Assembly: GCF_000938305.1 (NCBI RefSeq) | Contig: NZ_JYMT01000038.1 | Span: 318,136 to 382,135, forward strand | Source: Bradyrhizobium sp. LTSP885 | GTDB taxonomy: Bacteria > Pseudomonadota > Alphaproteobacteria > Rhizobiales > Xanthobacteraceae | DNA: 64,000 nt | Direction: 5' to 3' | In this document: piece by piece, positions 8,695 to 16,604 of the stretch | How positions within the stretch are numbered: the stretch's first letter is position 1 | Layout of the letters: the number at the start of each line of letters is the position of its first letter | Translations under genes and position numbers: made by a program | Notes under the pieces: model-generated | The model's database searches: none | The model's input: only the letters and a program-made list of their open reading frames with translations | What the model was told of the DNA's origin: nothing

Positions 8695-9386
8695 TGTCCG
8701 TGCAAGCGTGCGGTGGCGCGGCGTGCGAACCATTCCGCGGCAATCAGCGCACCCATCGCGATCGCGACCGAAATGATCACGAGCCGTCCTGCGGCGGCGT
8801 CGCCGTCCGGCGTCTGGATCAGCGAATAGATTGCCGACGAAATGGTCTGGGTTTCGCCGGGGATGTTGGAGACGAAGGTGATGGTCGCACCGAACTCGCC
8901 GATCGCCTTGGCGAAGCCGAGCACCATGCCGGCCAGCACCCCCGGCAAAGCGAGCGGCAGCGTCACCGTCGCGAACACCCACCATGGCGCCGCGCCGAGC
9001 GTTTCGGCCGCCTGCTCGAGCCGCCGGTCGACCGCCTCGATCGAGAGGCGGATCGGCCGCACCAGCAGCGGAAACGACATCACCCCGCAAGCCAGCGCCG
9101 CGCCGGTCCAGCGGAATGCGAAGACGATGCCGAGATGGTCGGCAAGCCACGCGCCGACCAGACCGCGCTTGCCGAATGTCAGCAGCAACAGATAGCCCGT
9201 GACGACGGGCGGCAGCACCAGCGGCAGATGCACGGCGGCGTCGAGGATGGATTTGCCCCAGAAATCGCGCCGCGCCAGCAGCCACGCGAGCGCGATCCCG
9301 AACGGGGTCGCGACCAGCGTTGCGATGACGGCGACCCGCAATGAAAGCAGGATCGCCGTCCATTCGGTCGGCGAGATCTCGAACAC
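8691..9386 (-). CDS. modB: Molybdate ABC transporter permease
   Basis: A 231-residue inner-membrane permease with about five or six transmembrane helices. The cytoplasmic coupling loop carries the binding-protein-dependent transport signature (EAAxxxG-type: QAAETLGAAPWWVF ... LPLALPGVLAGM), and the segment GFAKAIGEFGATI is characteristic of ModB. It forms the channel for molybdate with ModC at the membrane. It starts 5 bp after modA and overlaps modC by 4 bp, so the three genes form one transcript modA-modB-modC. Confidence 0.94.
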   Translation of the reverse strand: MFEISPTEWTAILLSLRVAVIATLVATPFGIALAWLLARRDFWGKSILDAAVHLPLVLPPVVTGYLLLLTFGKRGLVGAWLADHLGIVFAFRWTGAALACGVMSFPLLVRPIRLSIEAVDRRLEQAAETLGAAPWWVFATVTLPLALPGVLAGMVLGFAKAIGEFGATITFVSNIPGETQTISSAIYSLIQTPDGDAAAGRLVIISVAIAMGALIAAEWFARRATARLHGQ

Positions 9387-9391
9387 GTCGG

Positions 9392-10177
9392 TTACGTCGT
9401 CGGGCTGATCAGGAACTTGAAGCCGTATTTCTCGAGGATCGTCTTCGCCGCCGAGGAGCGCAGGAAGGCGAGATAGTCAGCGGTGTCCGGCTTCGCGGTC
9501 GTGGTCGCCGCGACCGGATAGATGATGGCGGGATGGGTGTCGGCCGGGAAGGTGCCGACGATCTTGACGCCTGGCTCGACCTTGGCGTCGGTCGAATAGA
9601 CGATGCCGAGCACGGCTTCGCCGCGCGCCACCAGCGTCAACGCCGCGCGCACGCTTTCGGCCATCGCGAATTTAGGCTCCGCCGCCTGCCACGCGCCGAG
9701 CTTCTCCAGCGCCGCCTTGGCGTATTTGCCGACCGGCACCGCCTTGACGTCGCCGGTCGCGATCTTGCCGTCGCCGGCGAGCTTGGCGAGGTCGAAGCCA
9801 GGTCCGATATCGACAGTGTCGATCTTGGAGTCCTTCGGCGCGATCAGCACGATCGAGTTGCCGAGCAAATCGACTCGGGTCGGCTCGTTGATGGTCTTCT
9901 GCTTGATCGCGTAGTCCATCCAGTCGGTGTCGGCGGAAACGAACACGTCGGCCGGCGCGCCCTGCTCGATCTGCTTTGCCAATGCCGAACTCGCGGCATA
10001 GCTGGCATTGATCTTGACGCCGGTCTTGGCGGTATAGGCTGCGTCGATGTCGTCGAGCGCATTCTTCATCGAGGCCGCGGCAAAGACGGTGAGCGTCTTG
10101 TCGTCGGCGCTGGCGGGCGAATGCATCGCGCCGAGCAGGATGACGAAGGCAGTGAGAAGTCCGGCAATACGTGACAT
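9392..10177 (-). CDS. modA: Molybdate-binding periplasmic protein
   Basis: A 261-residue periplasmic receptor for molybdate/tungstate. A Sec signal peptide covers residues 1-24 (hydrophobic core then PASADDK). The mature protein starts LTVFAAASMKNALDDI, the hallmark of ModA, with SSALAKQIEQGAPADVFVSAD forming the oxyanion pocket region. It is the first gene of the modABC operon. Molybdenum is needed for nitrate reductase, nitrogenase and other Mo enzymes, none of which is encoded in the window. I could not find a convincing ModE site in the 186 bp before the gene. Confidence 0.95.
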   Translation of the reverse strand: MSRIAGLLTAFVILLGAMHSPASADDKTLTVFAAASMKNALDDIDAAYTAKTGVKINASYAASSALAKQIEQGAPADVFVSADTDWMDYAIKQKTINEPTRVDLLGNSIVLIAPKDSKIDTVDIGPGFDLAKLAGDGKIATGDVKAVPVGKYAKAALEKLGAWQAAEPKFAMAESVRAALTLVARGEAVLGIVYSTDAKVEPGVKIVGTFPADTHPAIIYPVAATTTAKPDTADYLAFLRSSAAKTILEKYGFKFLISPTT

Positions 10178-10363
10178 GGAAGGCGCTCCGTGCGAGCTCG
10201 CGCGCGAACGGGCACGCGCAATCAGGCGTTGGCTTGAGGTCTGGGCCGCGACGGGCGGAAGCGCTGTTCCGCTGATCCCGCAAGGACTTACGGTCCGAAA
10301 GGATGTCGCACTGCAACCATAGCAGGCTGCGGCTTAGGGTAAAGGCGACCCTTTGTCTAACCC

Positions 10364-10870
10364 CTACTCGGAGGGCAGGATCGTGATCGAGATCGCGTTC
10401 TCCCTGGCGCCGCTGACCTGCAGGACGAGGGGGCTCGCGGCGAGCTCAACCTTGATGGTCTTGCGGATCCCGTCGCAATCGGTCGCGCCGCTGAATGCCT
10501 TCGGCTTGAGCAAATGGCCGTCCTGCACCACGTCAACCCAGGCACCGGCCGACAGGCTGATGGTGTAGAGCCCGGCCTTCGGTGCCGTCTTGATGCTGGT
10601 GAAGCCGGCGAAGGTGCCGTCCTTCGGCGCGCGCTCCGGCGGGGAGGGAAGTTTGGCATCCGCCGGGGTGACCAGCGCCAGCGTGATGCCGGTCGACGGC
10701 AACGCCGCCTGCTCGCTCCCGGACGCAAGCTTGACGCGATCGGGTGCGGTGAGCGCAGCGCGCTCGCGGTCGATCGGCCATTTGAACTTGTCGCAGCCGC
10801 TCGGCTCCTCCGCTGCGAAAGCGGGGGTTGAGACGAGCAACAGCAATACGGCGAAGAGCGATTTGCGCAT
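10364..10870 (-). CDS. Secreted protein of unknown function
   Basis: I do not recognise a named family. The 168-residue product has a clear signal peptide (MRKSLFAVLLLLVSTPAFAA) and a mature part with two cysteines (SGCDKFKWPIDRE near the N-terminus and TDCDGIRKT near residue 132) that could form a disulfide. The central part (GLYTISLSAGAWVDVV) looks beta-rich. It is likely periplasmic. It is a monocistronic minus-strand gene between modA and mepA; context gives no function. Confidence 0.75.
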   Translation of the reverse strand: MRKSLFAVLLLLVSTPAFAAEEPSGCDKFKWPIDRERAALTAPDRVKLASGSEQAALPSTGITLALVTPADAKLPSPPERAPKDGTFAGFTSIKTAPKAGLYTISLSAGAWVDVVQDGHLLKPKAFSGATDCDGIRKTIKVELAASPLVLQVSGARENAISITILPSE

Positions 10871-11003
10871 GTCCAGTCCACTGCAATGATGACGGATGGA
10901 ATAGATCAGCGGCCCCGATCCATCGCTCGAACGCGCTTACGGCGCGACGACACAAGATCATAACGCATTTCGAGGCGGCCGGGATAGCGGCCTGACGAAG
11001 ATG

Positions 11004-11951
11004 TTATTGCTTTGCATCCGGCGCGTTCAGCACAGTTTTACAGGCCGCCGGCAGCTGTGCCAGCGTCATGGGCGGGCGCGGTTTCGCCGGCTCCGGCGAC
11101 GGCTTAGGATGCAGCACGGAATCCTTGAACCAGTAGGCGAGGTCGGATGGCTTGCAGCCCTCGTCCTCGGATTGCGACTTCTGTCCCTCGCATTCGGGAC
11201 TGCCGGGCGGACATTTGATGCGGATGTGGAAGTGATAGTCGTGGCCCCACCACGGCCTGATCTTGGACAGCCAGCTGCGGTCGCCCTTGGCCTCGCGGCA
11301 CAGCGCTTTCTTGATCGCGGGGTTGACGAAGATGCGTTGCACGGCCGGCTCCTGCGCCGCGTCGCGGATGACGAGCAGATGACCCGGCGTGAAGACGCGC
11401 GTGTCGACGTCGAGCCGGTCGTCGCGCACCATCATCACCGCGGACATGTCCTCGCGATCTTCGCGCGACAATTTACGATCCGGCATCGGCGTCAGCCAAA
11501 TGTCGGCGTCGAGCCCGATCTGATGGCTGGCGTGCCCGCTCAGCGCGGGGCCGCCGCGCGGCTGGCCGATGTCTCCCACCAGGATCCCCGGCCAGCCGGC
11601 GTCCTTGTGGGCCTTGGCCGACAGCCGCTTCAACAGTGCGATCATGTCGGGATGACCCCAGTAGCGGTTGCGCGACAGCCGCATCACCTGCCAGGTGTCA
11701 CCGTTGAGCGGCATCTGCTCGGCGCCGGCGAGACAGCCCTTCACGTAGGAGCCGATCGCCTGCGTCGGCATCGCAGCCGGCAGCACCTTGCGCGCGAACA
11801 ATTCCCTGGCCCCGATCTTCGGATCGTTCGGGTTGGCGAGCGGCGGCAGCGGTTTTAGATTGACGGAGCCCTTGTCCTGCGCCCATGCGGAGATGGTGCA
11901 GGCAACGAGGGCGGATAGCAGGAGCGGGATCAGAAGCAGGCGGGGTGTCAT
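11004..11951 (-). CDS. mepA: Penicillin-insensitive murein endopeptidase
   Basis: A periplasmic LAS metallopeptidase that cuts D-Ala-meso-DAP cross-links in peptidoglycan. The 315-residue protein has a signal peptide (residues 1-24, ending SAWAQD). Metal ligands are visible as H143 and D150 (GHASHQIGLDADIW) and the C-terminal motif GHDYHFHIRI (H237, H240, H242). Six or more cysteines occur in places typical for MepA disulfides. The tail after residue 285 is proline-rich. It is divergent from an L,D-transpeptidase gene, so the pair covers hydrolysis and formation of peptidoglycan cross-links. Confidence 0.93.
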   Translation of the reverse strand: MTPRLLLIPLLLSALVACTISAWAQDKGSVNLKPLPPLANPNDPKIGARELFARKVLPAAMPTQAIGSYVKGCLAGAEQMPLNGDTWQVMRLSRNRYWGHPDMIALLKRLSAKAHKDAGWPGILVGDIGQPRGGPALSGHASHQIGLDADIWLTPMPDRKLSREDREDMSAVMMVRDDRLDVDTRVFTPGHLLVIRDAAQEPAVQRIFVNPAIKKALCREAKGDRSWLSKIRPWWGHDYHFHIRIKCPPGSPECEGQKSQSEDEGCKPSDLAYWFKDSVLHPKPSPEPAKPRPPMTLAQLPAACKTVLNAPDAKQ

Positions 11952-12162
11952 CGGATCACTCTAGTCTGCGCGAAGCTAACATGGATTTGACGCTCGCGGA
12001 TCGCGCTTTCATCCCAATTGCTTGATCGCCCACAGCCTCGATTAAGATTACCCGCGGCTTCTTCCGCCTGCGTGTGATGGTCGGACTTTACAACAGGCGG
12101 CAGCCGGCGACATCATGCGGTCAATTCATAAGCGGTCAAATTAATTCAGGGCGGGCGTTATT

Positions 12163-12600
12163 ATGACAAGCGTATTTGGCGTACGGCTGGTCTTTGCAGC
12201 CGCGATTGCTGTTTTGACATCGGCGCTCTCTCCGGCGCATGCCGACGTCGTCGTCCACATCGACAAATCGTCGCAGCGCATGGCCGTCAGTGTTGATGGC
12301 GCGATGCGCTACGACTGGCCGGTGTCGACCGGGCGTAGCGGCTATGGCACGCCGAATGGCGTTTTCCATCCGCAATTGATGGCGCGCCGCTGGTATTCCC
12401 GGAAGTACTACAATTCGCCGATGCCGCATTCGATCTTCTTCCATGGCGGCTTTGCGATCCACGGCACCAACGATCTTGCCCGTCTCGGCGGGCCGGCCTC
12501 GCATGGTTGCATCCGGCTGCATCCGTCACATGCCGCGGTTCTCTATGGGCTCGTCGAGCGTACCGGCCGCGGCAGCACGCGCATCGAGATCGCGAACTAG
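12163..12600 (+). CDS. L,D-transpeptidase (YkuD/ErfK type)
   Basis: A 145-residue secreted YkuD-fold enzyme with a signal peptide (about residues 1-27, SALSPAHAD). The catalytic motif is complete: H100 (HGTND), then SHGCIRL with H114 and the nucleophile C116. Such enzymes form 3-3 peptidoglycan cross-links or attach proteins to DAP. The catalytic domain makes up the whole mature protein, with no LysM or peptidoglycan-binding module. The stop codon lies inside a 23-bp tandem repeat (12584-12645). Confidence 0.9.
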   Translation: MTSVFGVRLVFAAAIAVLTSALSPAHADVVVHIDKSSQRMAVSVDGAMRYDWPVSTGRSGYGTPNGVFHPQLMARRWYSRKYYNSPMPHSIFFHGGFAIHGTNDLARLGGPASHGCIRLHPSHAAVLYGLVERTGRGSTRIEIAN

Positions 12601-12645
12601 TCGCGATCGAGATCACGAACTAGTCGCGATCGAGATCACGAACTA
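12584..12645. repeat. 23-bp tandem repeat spanning the transpeptidase stop codon
   Basis: Units at 12584-12606, 12607-12629 and a partial one at 12630-12645. They differ by one G/A at the ninth base. The unit contains the gene's last four sense codons and the TAG, followed by TCGCGA. As 23 is not a multiple of three, loss or gain of a unit does not extend the protein in frame; the TAG of unit 1 is used. Confidence 0.9.
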
Positions 12646-12976
12646 ACCGTCCGCAGTGCGAAGGATGAGCTGAACCGCATGGCGTCTTAACCCCGCGATA
12701 ACCCTGCTATTCGCTGACAAATATTGATGCGATCGGCAGGACTTCAGCGCGTTCATTGTGCAATCGCGTTTCCGTTTACGCATTCCTCACCATGGACAGG
12801 TGCTTCCGCCTGCGAATTTGATGTGCTTGCCGCTTTCACGGCGTCGCGCACTCGTGCTGCATGCAACCCGCCTCTAAAGCAGGCAGGCCGCGGGATTCCG
12901 TCCGGCACGGCTACCCGCCAATAGATACCAATTTTTCAGATACTTATCGCAGAAATACCGCCGAGCTGGACGACGC
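12646..12976. other. Gap without recognised feature
   Basis: 331 bp between the transpeptidase repeat and the GGDEF/EAL gene. Both neighbours run rightwards, so the promoter of the downstream gene should lie here, but I see no convincing -35/-10 pair, hairpin or repeat. Small open frames in it lack ribosome sites and family resemblance. Confidence 0.5.
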
Positions 12977-15202
12977 GTGGGGCGTGCGATACCGATGATG
13001 CGGCCGAAGAAAATCAAGAAACCGAAACAAGCCAGAGTGTCCCGTCTCCGGGGCCATCAGGCCAAAGCCTTGCCGAAACTGTCGGGCGGTTCGCGTCGCG
13101 CGGCCGCCGAAATCGGCGAGCTGGTGCGCCAGCGCGCGCAGGCCGAGGCGGCGATTGCGGATGCGCGCAAGTCGAACGAGCTGCTGCGCGAGGCGATCGA
13201 TATCCTGCCGCAGGGCATCGTGTTTCTCGACCCCGAGGGCCGCTACACCCTCTGGAACAAAAAATATTCGGAAATCTACAAGCGCAGCTCGGATCTCTTC
13301 GAGTACGGCGCGCGGCTGGAAGATACCATTCGCATCGGCGTCGAACGCGGCGACTATCCCGAGTCCAAGGGCCGCGAGGAGGAGTGGATCGCCGAGCGGG
13401 TCAGCAGGATGTATCAGCCGGGCGAGCGGCACGAGCAGGTGCTGGCCGATGGCCGTGTCGTCCTGATCGAAGAGCGGCTGACCTCGGATGGCGGCATCGT
13501 CGGCCTGCGCGTCGACATCACCGAGTTGAAGCAGCGCGAGGCGTCATTCCGCCTGCTGTTCGATGGCAATCCGGTGCCGATGATCGTGTGCGCGCTCGAT
13601 GGCGAGCGTATCCTCAGCGTCAACGACGCGGCGATCGCCCATTACGGCTACGCGCGCACCGAGTTCGAGAAGCTGACGATCAAGAGCCTGCAGGCGTTCG
13701 ATACCGAATTGCCCTGGGCCGCCGGGCGCAGCAGCGACGAGCAGGCGGCGCGAACCTGGAAGCACGTGCGCGCCGACGGCACGCTGATCGATCTTGCGAT
13801 CTATTCGCGCCAGCTGATGCACGGCGACCAGCCGGCGATGCTGCTCGCGCTGATGGACATCACCGAGCGCAAGCGCGCCGAGGCGCGGCTTGCCTTCATG
13901 GCGCAGCATGACGGCCTGACCGGCCTGCCGAACCGCAATTTGCTGCGCCAGAAGATGGACGAGATGCTGCTGCACACCCGCCGCAGCTCGGACAAGGTCG
14001 CGGTGCTGATGCTCGGGCTCGACAATTTCAAGGCGGTCAACGACACGCTCGGCCATGGCATCGGCGACAAGCTGCTGCGCGGTGTGGCCAAGCGGCTGCG
14101 CTCGACCTTGCGCGACGAGGACGCGCTGGCCCGTCTCAACTCCGATGAGTTCACCATCGTGCAGAACGGCGTGGTGCGGCCCGAGGACGCAGTGCTGCTC
14201 GCCAAGCGTATCCTGGATGCGATCGGCGAGCCCTATCTGCTCGAGGGACATTCGGTGGTGATCGGCGCCAGCATCGGCATCGCGATGTCACCCGGCGACG
14301 GCGAAGATTCGGAAAAGCTTTTGAAGAGCGCCGACATGGCGCTGTCGCGCGCCAAGAGCGAATTCCGCGGCACCTTCTCCTTCTTCGAGGCGGAGATGGA
14401 TGCCCGCGCCCGGAGCCGTCGCAAGATCGAGACCGATCTGCGTGATGCGATCCAGAACGAAGGCCTGCGACCCTACTACCAGCCGCTGATCGATCTCGCG
14501 AGCGGGCGCATCACCGGCTTCGAGGCGCTGGTGCGCTGGCCGCATCCGGAGCGCGGCATGATCTCGCCCGGCGAGTTCATTCCGGTGGCCGAGGAGACCG
14601 GCCTGATCAATGCGCTGGGCGGGCTGATGCTGCATCGCGCCTGCATGGACGCGGCGCAGTGGCCGGATGACGTCCGCGTCGCGGTCAATTTGTCGCCGCT
14701 GCAATTCCGCACCGGCAACCTGTTGCCGCTGGTCACCGACGCGCTGAAGCGATCCGGTCTGCCGGCGCGGCGACTCGAGCTCGAGATCACCGAGACGCTG
14801 CTGCTCGAGAAGAGCAGCCAGGTGCTGGCCACGCTGCACGCGCTCCGCTCCCTCGGGGTGCGCATCTCGATGGATGATTTCGGCACCGGCTATTCGAGCC
14901 TGAGTTATTTGCGCAGCTTCCCGTTCGACAAGATCAAGATCGACCAGTCCTTCGTGCGTGATCTCGGCTCCAACCGCGACGCACAGGCGATCGTGCGTTC
15001 GATCATCAGCCTCGGCATGGGGCTCGGCGTTACCATCACGGCGGAGGGCGTCGAGACCGAATCGGAGCTGAGCTGCCTGCGCGCCGAAGGCTGCCACGAG
15101 GGCCAGGGCTTCCTGTTCAGCCGCGCCCGGCCGAATGCCGAGATCGTCAGCCTGCTGACGGCCCAGCGCGGCGCGGAGATGGAATCAGCGCTGGTGGCGT
15201 AG
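12977..15202 (+). CDS. PAS-GGDEF(degenerate)-EAL protein, probable cyclic-di-GMP phosphodiesterase
   Basis: A 741-residue signalling protein. After a basic N-terminus come a coiled coil (about 40-65), two PAS-type sensor domains (about 66-183 and 188-300), a GGDEF domain (about 305-473) and an EAL domain (about 485-730). The GGDEF signature is replaced by LNSDEF (387-392) and the metal-site LDLD motif reads LGLD, so cyclase activity is unlikely. The EAL domain keeps the expected motifs: FEALVRW, VAVNLSPLQF, EITET, MDDFGTGYSS, IKIDQSF, AEGVE and QGFLF. It should therefore hydrolyse c-di-GMP. No transmembrane segment is seen, so it is cytoplasmic. GTG at 12977 is the longest start; ATGs at 12995 and 12998 are equally plausible. 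Confidence 0.9.
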   Translation: MGRAIPMMRPKKIKKPKQARVSRLRGHQAKALPKLSGGSRRAAAEIGELVRQRAQAEAAIADARKSNELLREAIDILPQGIVFLDPEGRYTLWNKKYSEIYKRSSDLFEYGARLEDTIRIGVERGDYPESKGREEEWIAERVSRMYQPGERHEQVLADGRVVLIEERLTSDGGIVGLRVDITELKQREASFRLLFDGNPVPMIVCALDGERILSVNDAAIAHYGYARTEFEKLTIKSLQAFDTELPWAAGRSSDEQAARTWKHVRADGTLIDLAIYSRQLMHGDQPAMLLALMDITERKRAEARLAFMAQHDGLTGLPNRNLLRQKMDEMLLHTRRSSDKVAVLMLGLDNFKAVNDTLGHGIGDKLLRGVAKRLRSTLRDEDALARLNSDEFTIVQNGVVRPEDAVLLAKRILDAIGEPYLLEGHSVVIGASIGIAMSPGDGEDSEKLLKSADMALSRAKSEFRGTFSFFEAEMDARARSRRKIETDLRDAIQNEGLRPYYQPLIDLASGRITGFEALVRWPHPERGMISPGEFIPVAEETGLINALGGLMLHRACMDAAQWPDDVRVAVNLSPLQFRTGNLLPLVTDALKRSGLPARRLELEITETLLLEKSSQVLATLHALRSLGVRISMDDFGTGYSSLSYLRSFPFDKIKIDQSFVRDLGSNRDAQAIVRSIISLGMGLGVTITAEGVETESELSCLRAEGCHEGQGFLFSRARPNAEIVSLLTAQRGAEMESALVA

Positions 15203-15213
15203 GGGAGGGACGC

Positions 15214-15672
15214 CTACGTCGCCTTCTTGTTCAGATGATAGGTCAGCGCGAGCGCCACGCAGTGGCGCAGCGCAGCCTCCGGCAGCTTGTCGGCGACGTC
15301 GAGCAGGATCGCGCGATTGCCGCTGTAGCTGAGTTCGGGATAGAGCTCGCGGAACGTCTCGACCAGATTGGTCTGGCAATGGAAGTAGATCGCGACCTGG
15401 TCCGCGGCCGGCTTCACCTGATCGATCCGGACGGTGCTGCCGCTTCCGGTTTCCGCCGTCAGGTAGCTCGGCTGTCCCCATTTCAGCGTCTCTTCGAGCG
15501 CGCCGACGCCCTTGGTCGCCTTGGCGGTATCGAAGATCAGGCGCCTGAGCGCCAGCAATCGGGTCTTGACCGGTGCGGGATACGCGCCGAACAGCGCGTC
15601 TGCGGAATCCGGGTTGCCCCGGCGCGGCTTCGTTGTCACATTGGCGGTCGATTTTTTCACCGGTCTGGTCAT
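15214..15672 (-). CDS. DUF1801 domain protein
   Basis: A 152-residue protein of the DUF1801 type (YdhG-like fold), with LYGAYP-like PVKTRLLALRRLIFDTA, ETLKWGQPSYLT and a C-terminal region rich in hydrophobic/aromatic residues. The start ATG at 15672 is preceded by lower-quality sequence; an open frame extends to 16407 on this strand but is antisense to the RDD gene. Biochemical function of the family is not established to my knowledge. The gene converges on the EAL protein gene with an 11-bp gap. Confidence 0.8.
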   Translation of the reverse strand: MTRPVKKSTANVTTKPRRGNPDSADALFGAYPAPVKTRLLALRRLIFDTAKATKGVGALEETLKWGQPSYLTAETGSGSTVRIDQVKPAADQVAIYFHCQTNLVETFRELYPELSYSGNRAILLDVADKLPEAALRHCVALALTYHLNKKAT

Positions 15673-15792
15673 GGCGGCTCCGCAGGCATTCCGTCCCCGG
15701 AAACTAGGCCACCCAGCGATCCGGCGGAAGCCCATGGTTGAACCTCTGTCGTCGCCGTCTCGTCTTAAGCGTAAGCGGGACGCAAGAGCGGG

Positions 15793-16536
15793 ATGAGCCC
15801 GATGAGTGTTGGTACCACCGTTCCACCGGTCGCGGCGTCGTCGCCGCTCTACGCGCGGTTCTCGCGCCGCTTTCGCGGCATCTTCATCGACTGGGCCATC
15901 ACGCTCATTGTGATCTTCGGCGCGTTGCTGGTGGCCTCCACAGTGGCGACCGACACGCTGTCGCGTGCGCTCGGGATCGTGGTGATTGCGGTGCTGTTGC
16001 TTTACGAACCGATCCTGGTGTCGTTTACCGGAGGCACCGTTGGACATCATCTCACCAACCTCCGCGTCGTCGATGACGCGACCGGAGGCAATGTCGGGTT
16101 CCCAAAGGCGTGTGCCCGGCTTCTGCTCAAGAGCCTGCTCGGCTGGTATTCGTTCGTCATTCTCGCGGCGACGCGCCGCAATCAGGCCATCCACGATCTG
16201 GTGACGCGATCGACGGTGCAGATCCGCGATCCCGCCAAGGCGCGACCGGGCCAATTTGTTACCGAGCGAGCCGAGCCCGCGGCAGCGCGGATGCCGGCGC
16301 GCTGGGAGCGCGTATTGACGATCTGCGTCTATCTCGTGCTGCTGTTCCTCGCCTCTGCCGGCGCCGCCGTGATCCTGGAGTCGGGGCCGTGCCTCGACGG
16401 CAGCCATTGCTCCGGCGCGGACAGGATCTTCGAACTTGCCCTCGACACTGCAGTTCTGCTGCTGATGGCGGTGATCATCGCAGCGGGTTGGCGAGGCAAG
16501 TTGTTTGGCGCGCGGGCACGCCGGGCGTCACGATGA
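15793..16536 (+). CDS. RDD family membrane protein
   Basis: A 247-residue inner-membrane protein with the RDD-type opening (FSRRFRGIFIDWAITLIVIF, where the first Asp sits in the first helix) and the typical loop VGHHLTNLRVVDDATGGN leading to FPKACARLLLKSLLGWYSF. Four hydrophobic segments are visible: about 28-50, 58-80, 172-192 and 215-235. The last two lie beyond the usual RDD length, so the protein is an extended member. Some RDD proteins have been linked to Na+/Li+ transport, but no substrate can be assigned here. It is monocistronic. Confidence 0.8.
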   Translation: MSPMSVGTTVPPVAASSPLYARFSRRFRGIFIDWAITLIVIFGALLVASTVATDTLSRALGIVVIAVLLLYEPILVSFTGGTVGHHLTNLRVVDDATGGNVGFPKACARLLLKSLLGWYSFVILAATRRNQAIHDLVTRSTVQIRDPAKARPGQFVTERAEPAAARMPARWERVLTICVYLVLLFLASAGAAVILESGPCLDGSHCSGADRIFELALDTAVLLLMAVIIAAGWRGKLFGARARRASR

Positions 16537-16604
16537 GAGCGCCTTGGCTGTCATATAGACCGCATCTAAGTCGCGATGACGGGGCAACTTGATCTCATCG
16601 CGCA

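Noticed and set aside
8695..9363. N-terminal extension of modC in an open frame upstream of 8694
   Set aside because: It lies inside modB in another frame, is Arg-rich and has no similarity to ABC proteins; ATG 8694 overlapping the modB stop is the natural start.
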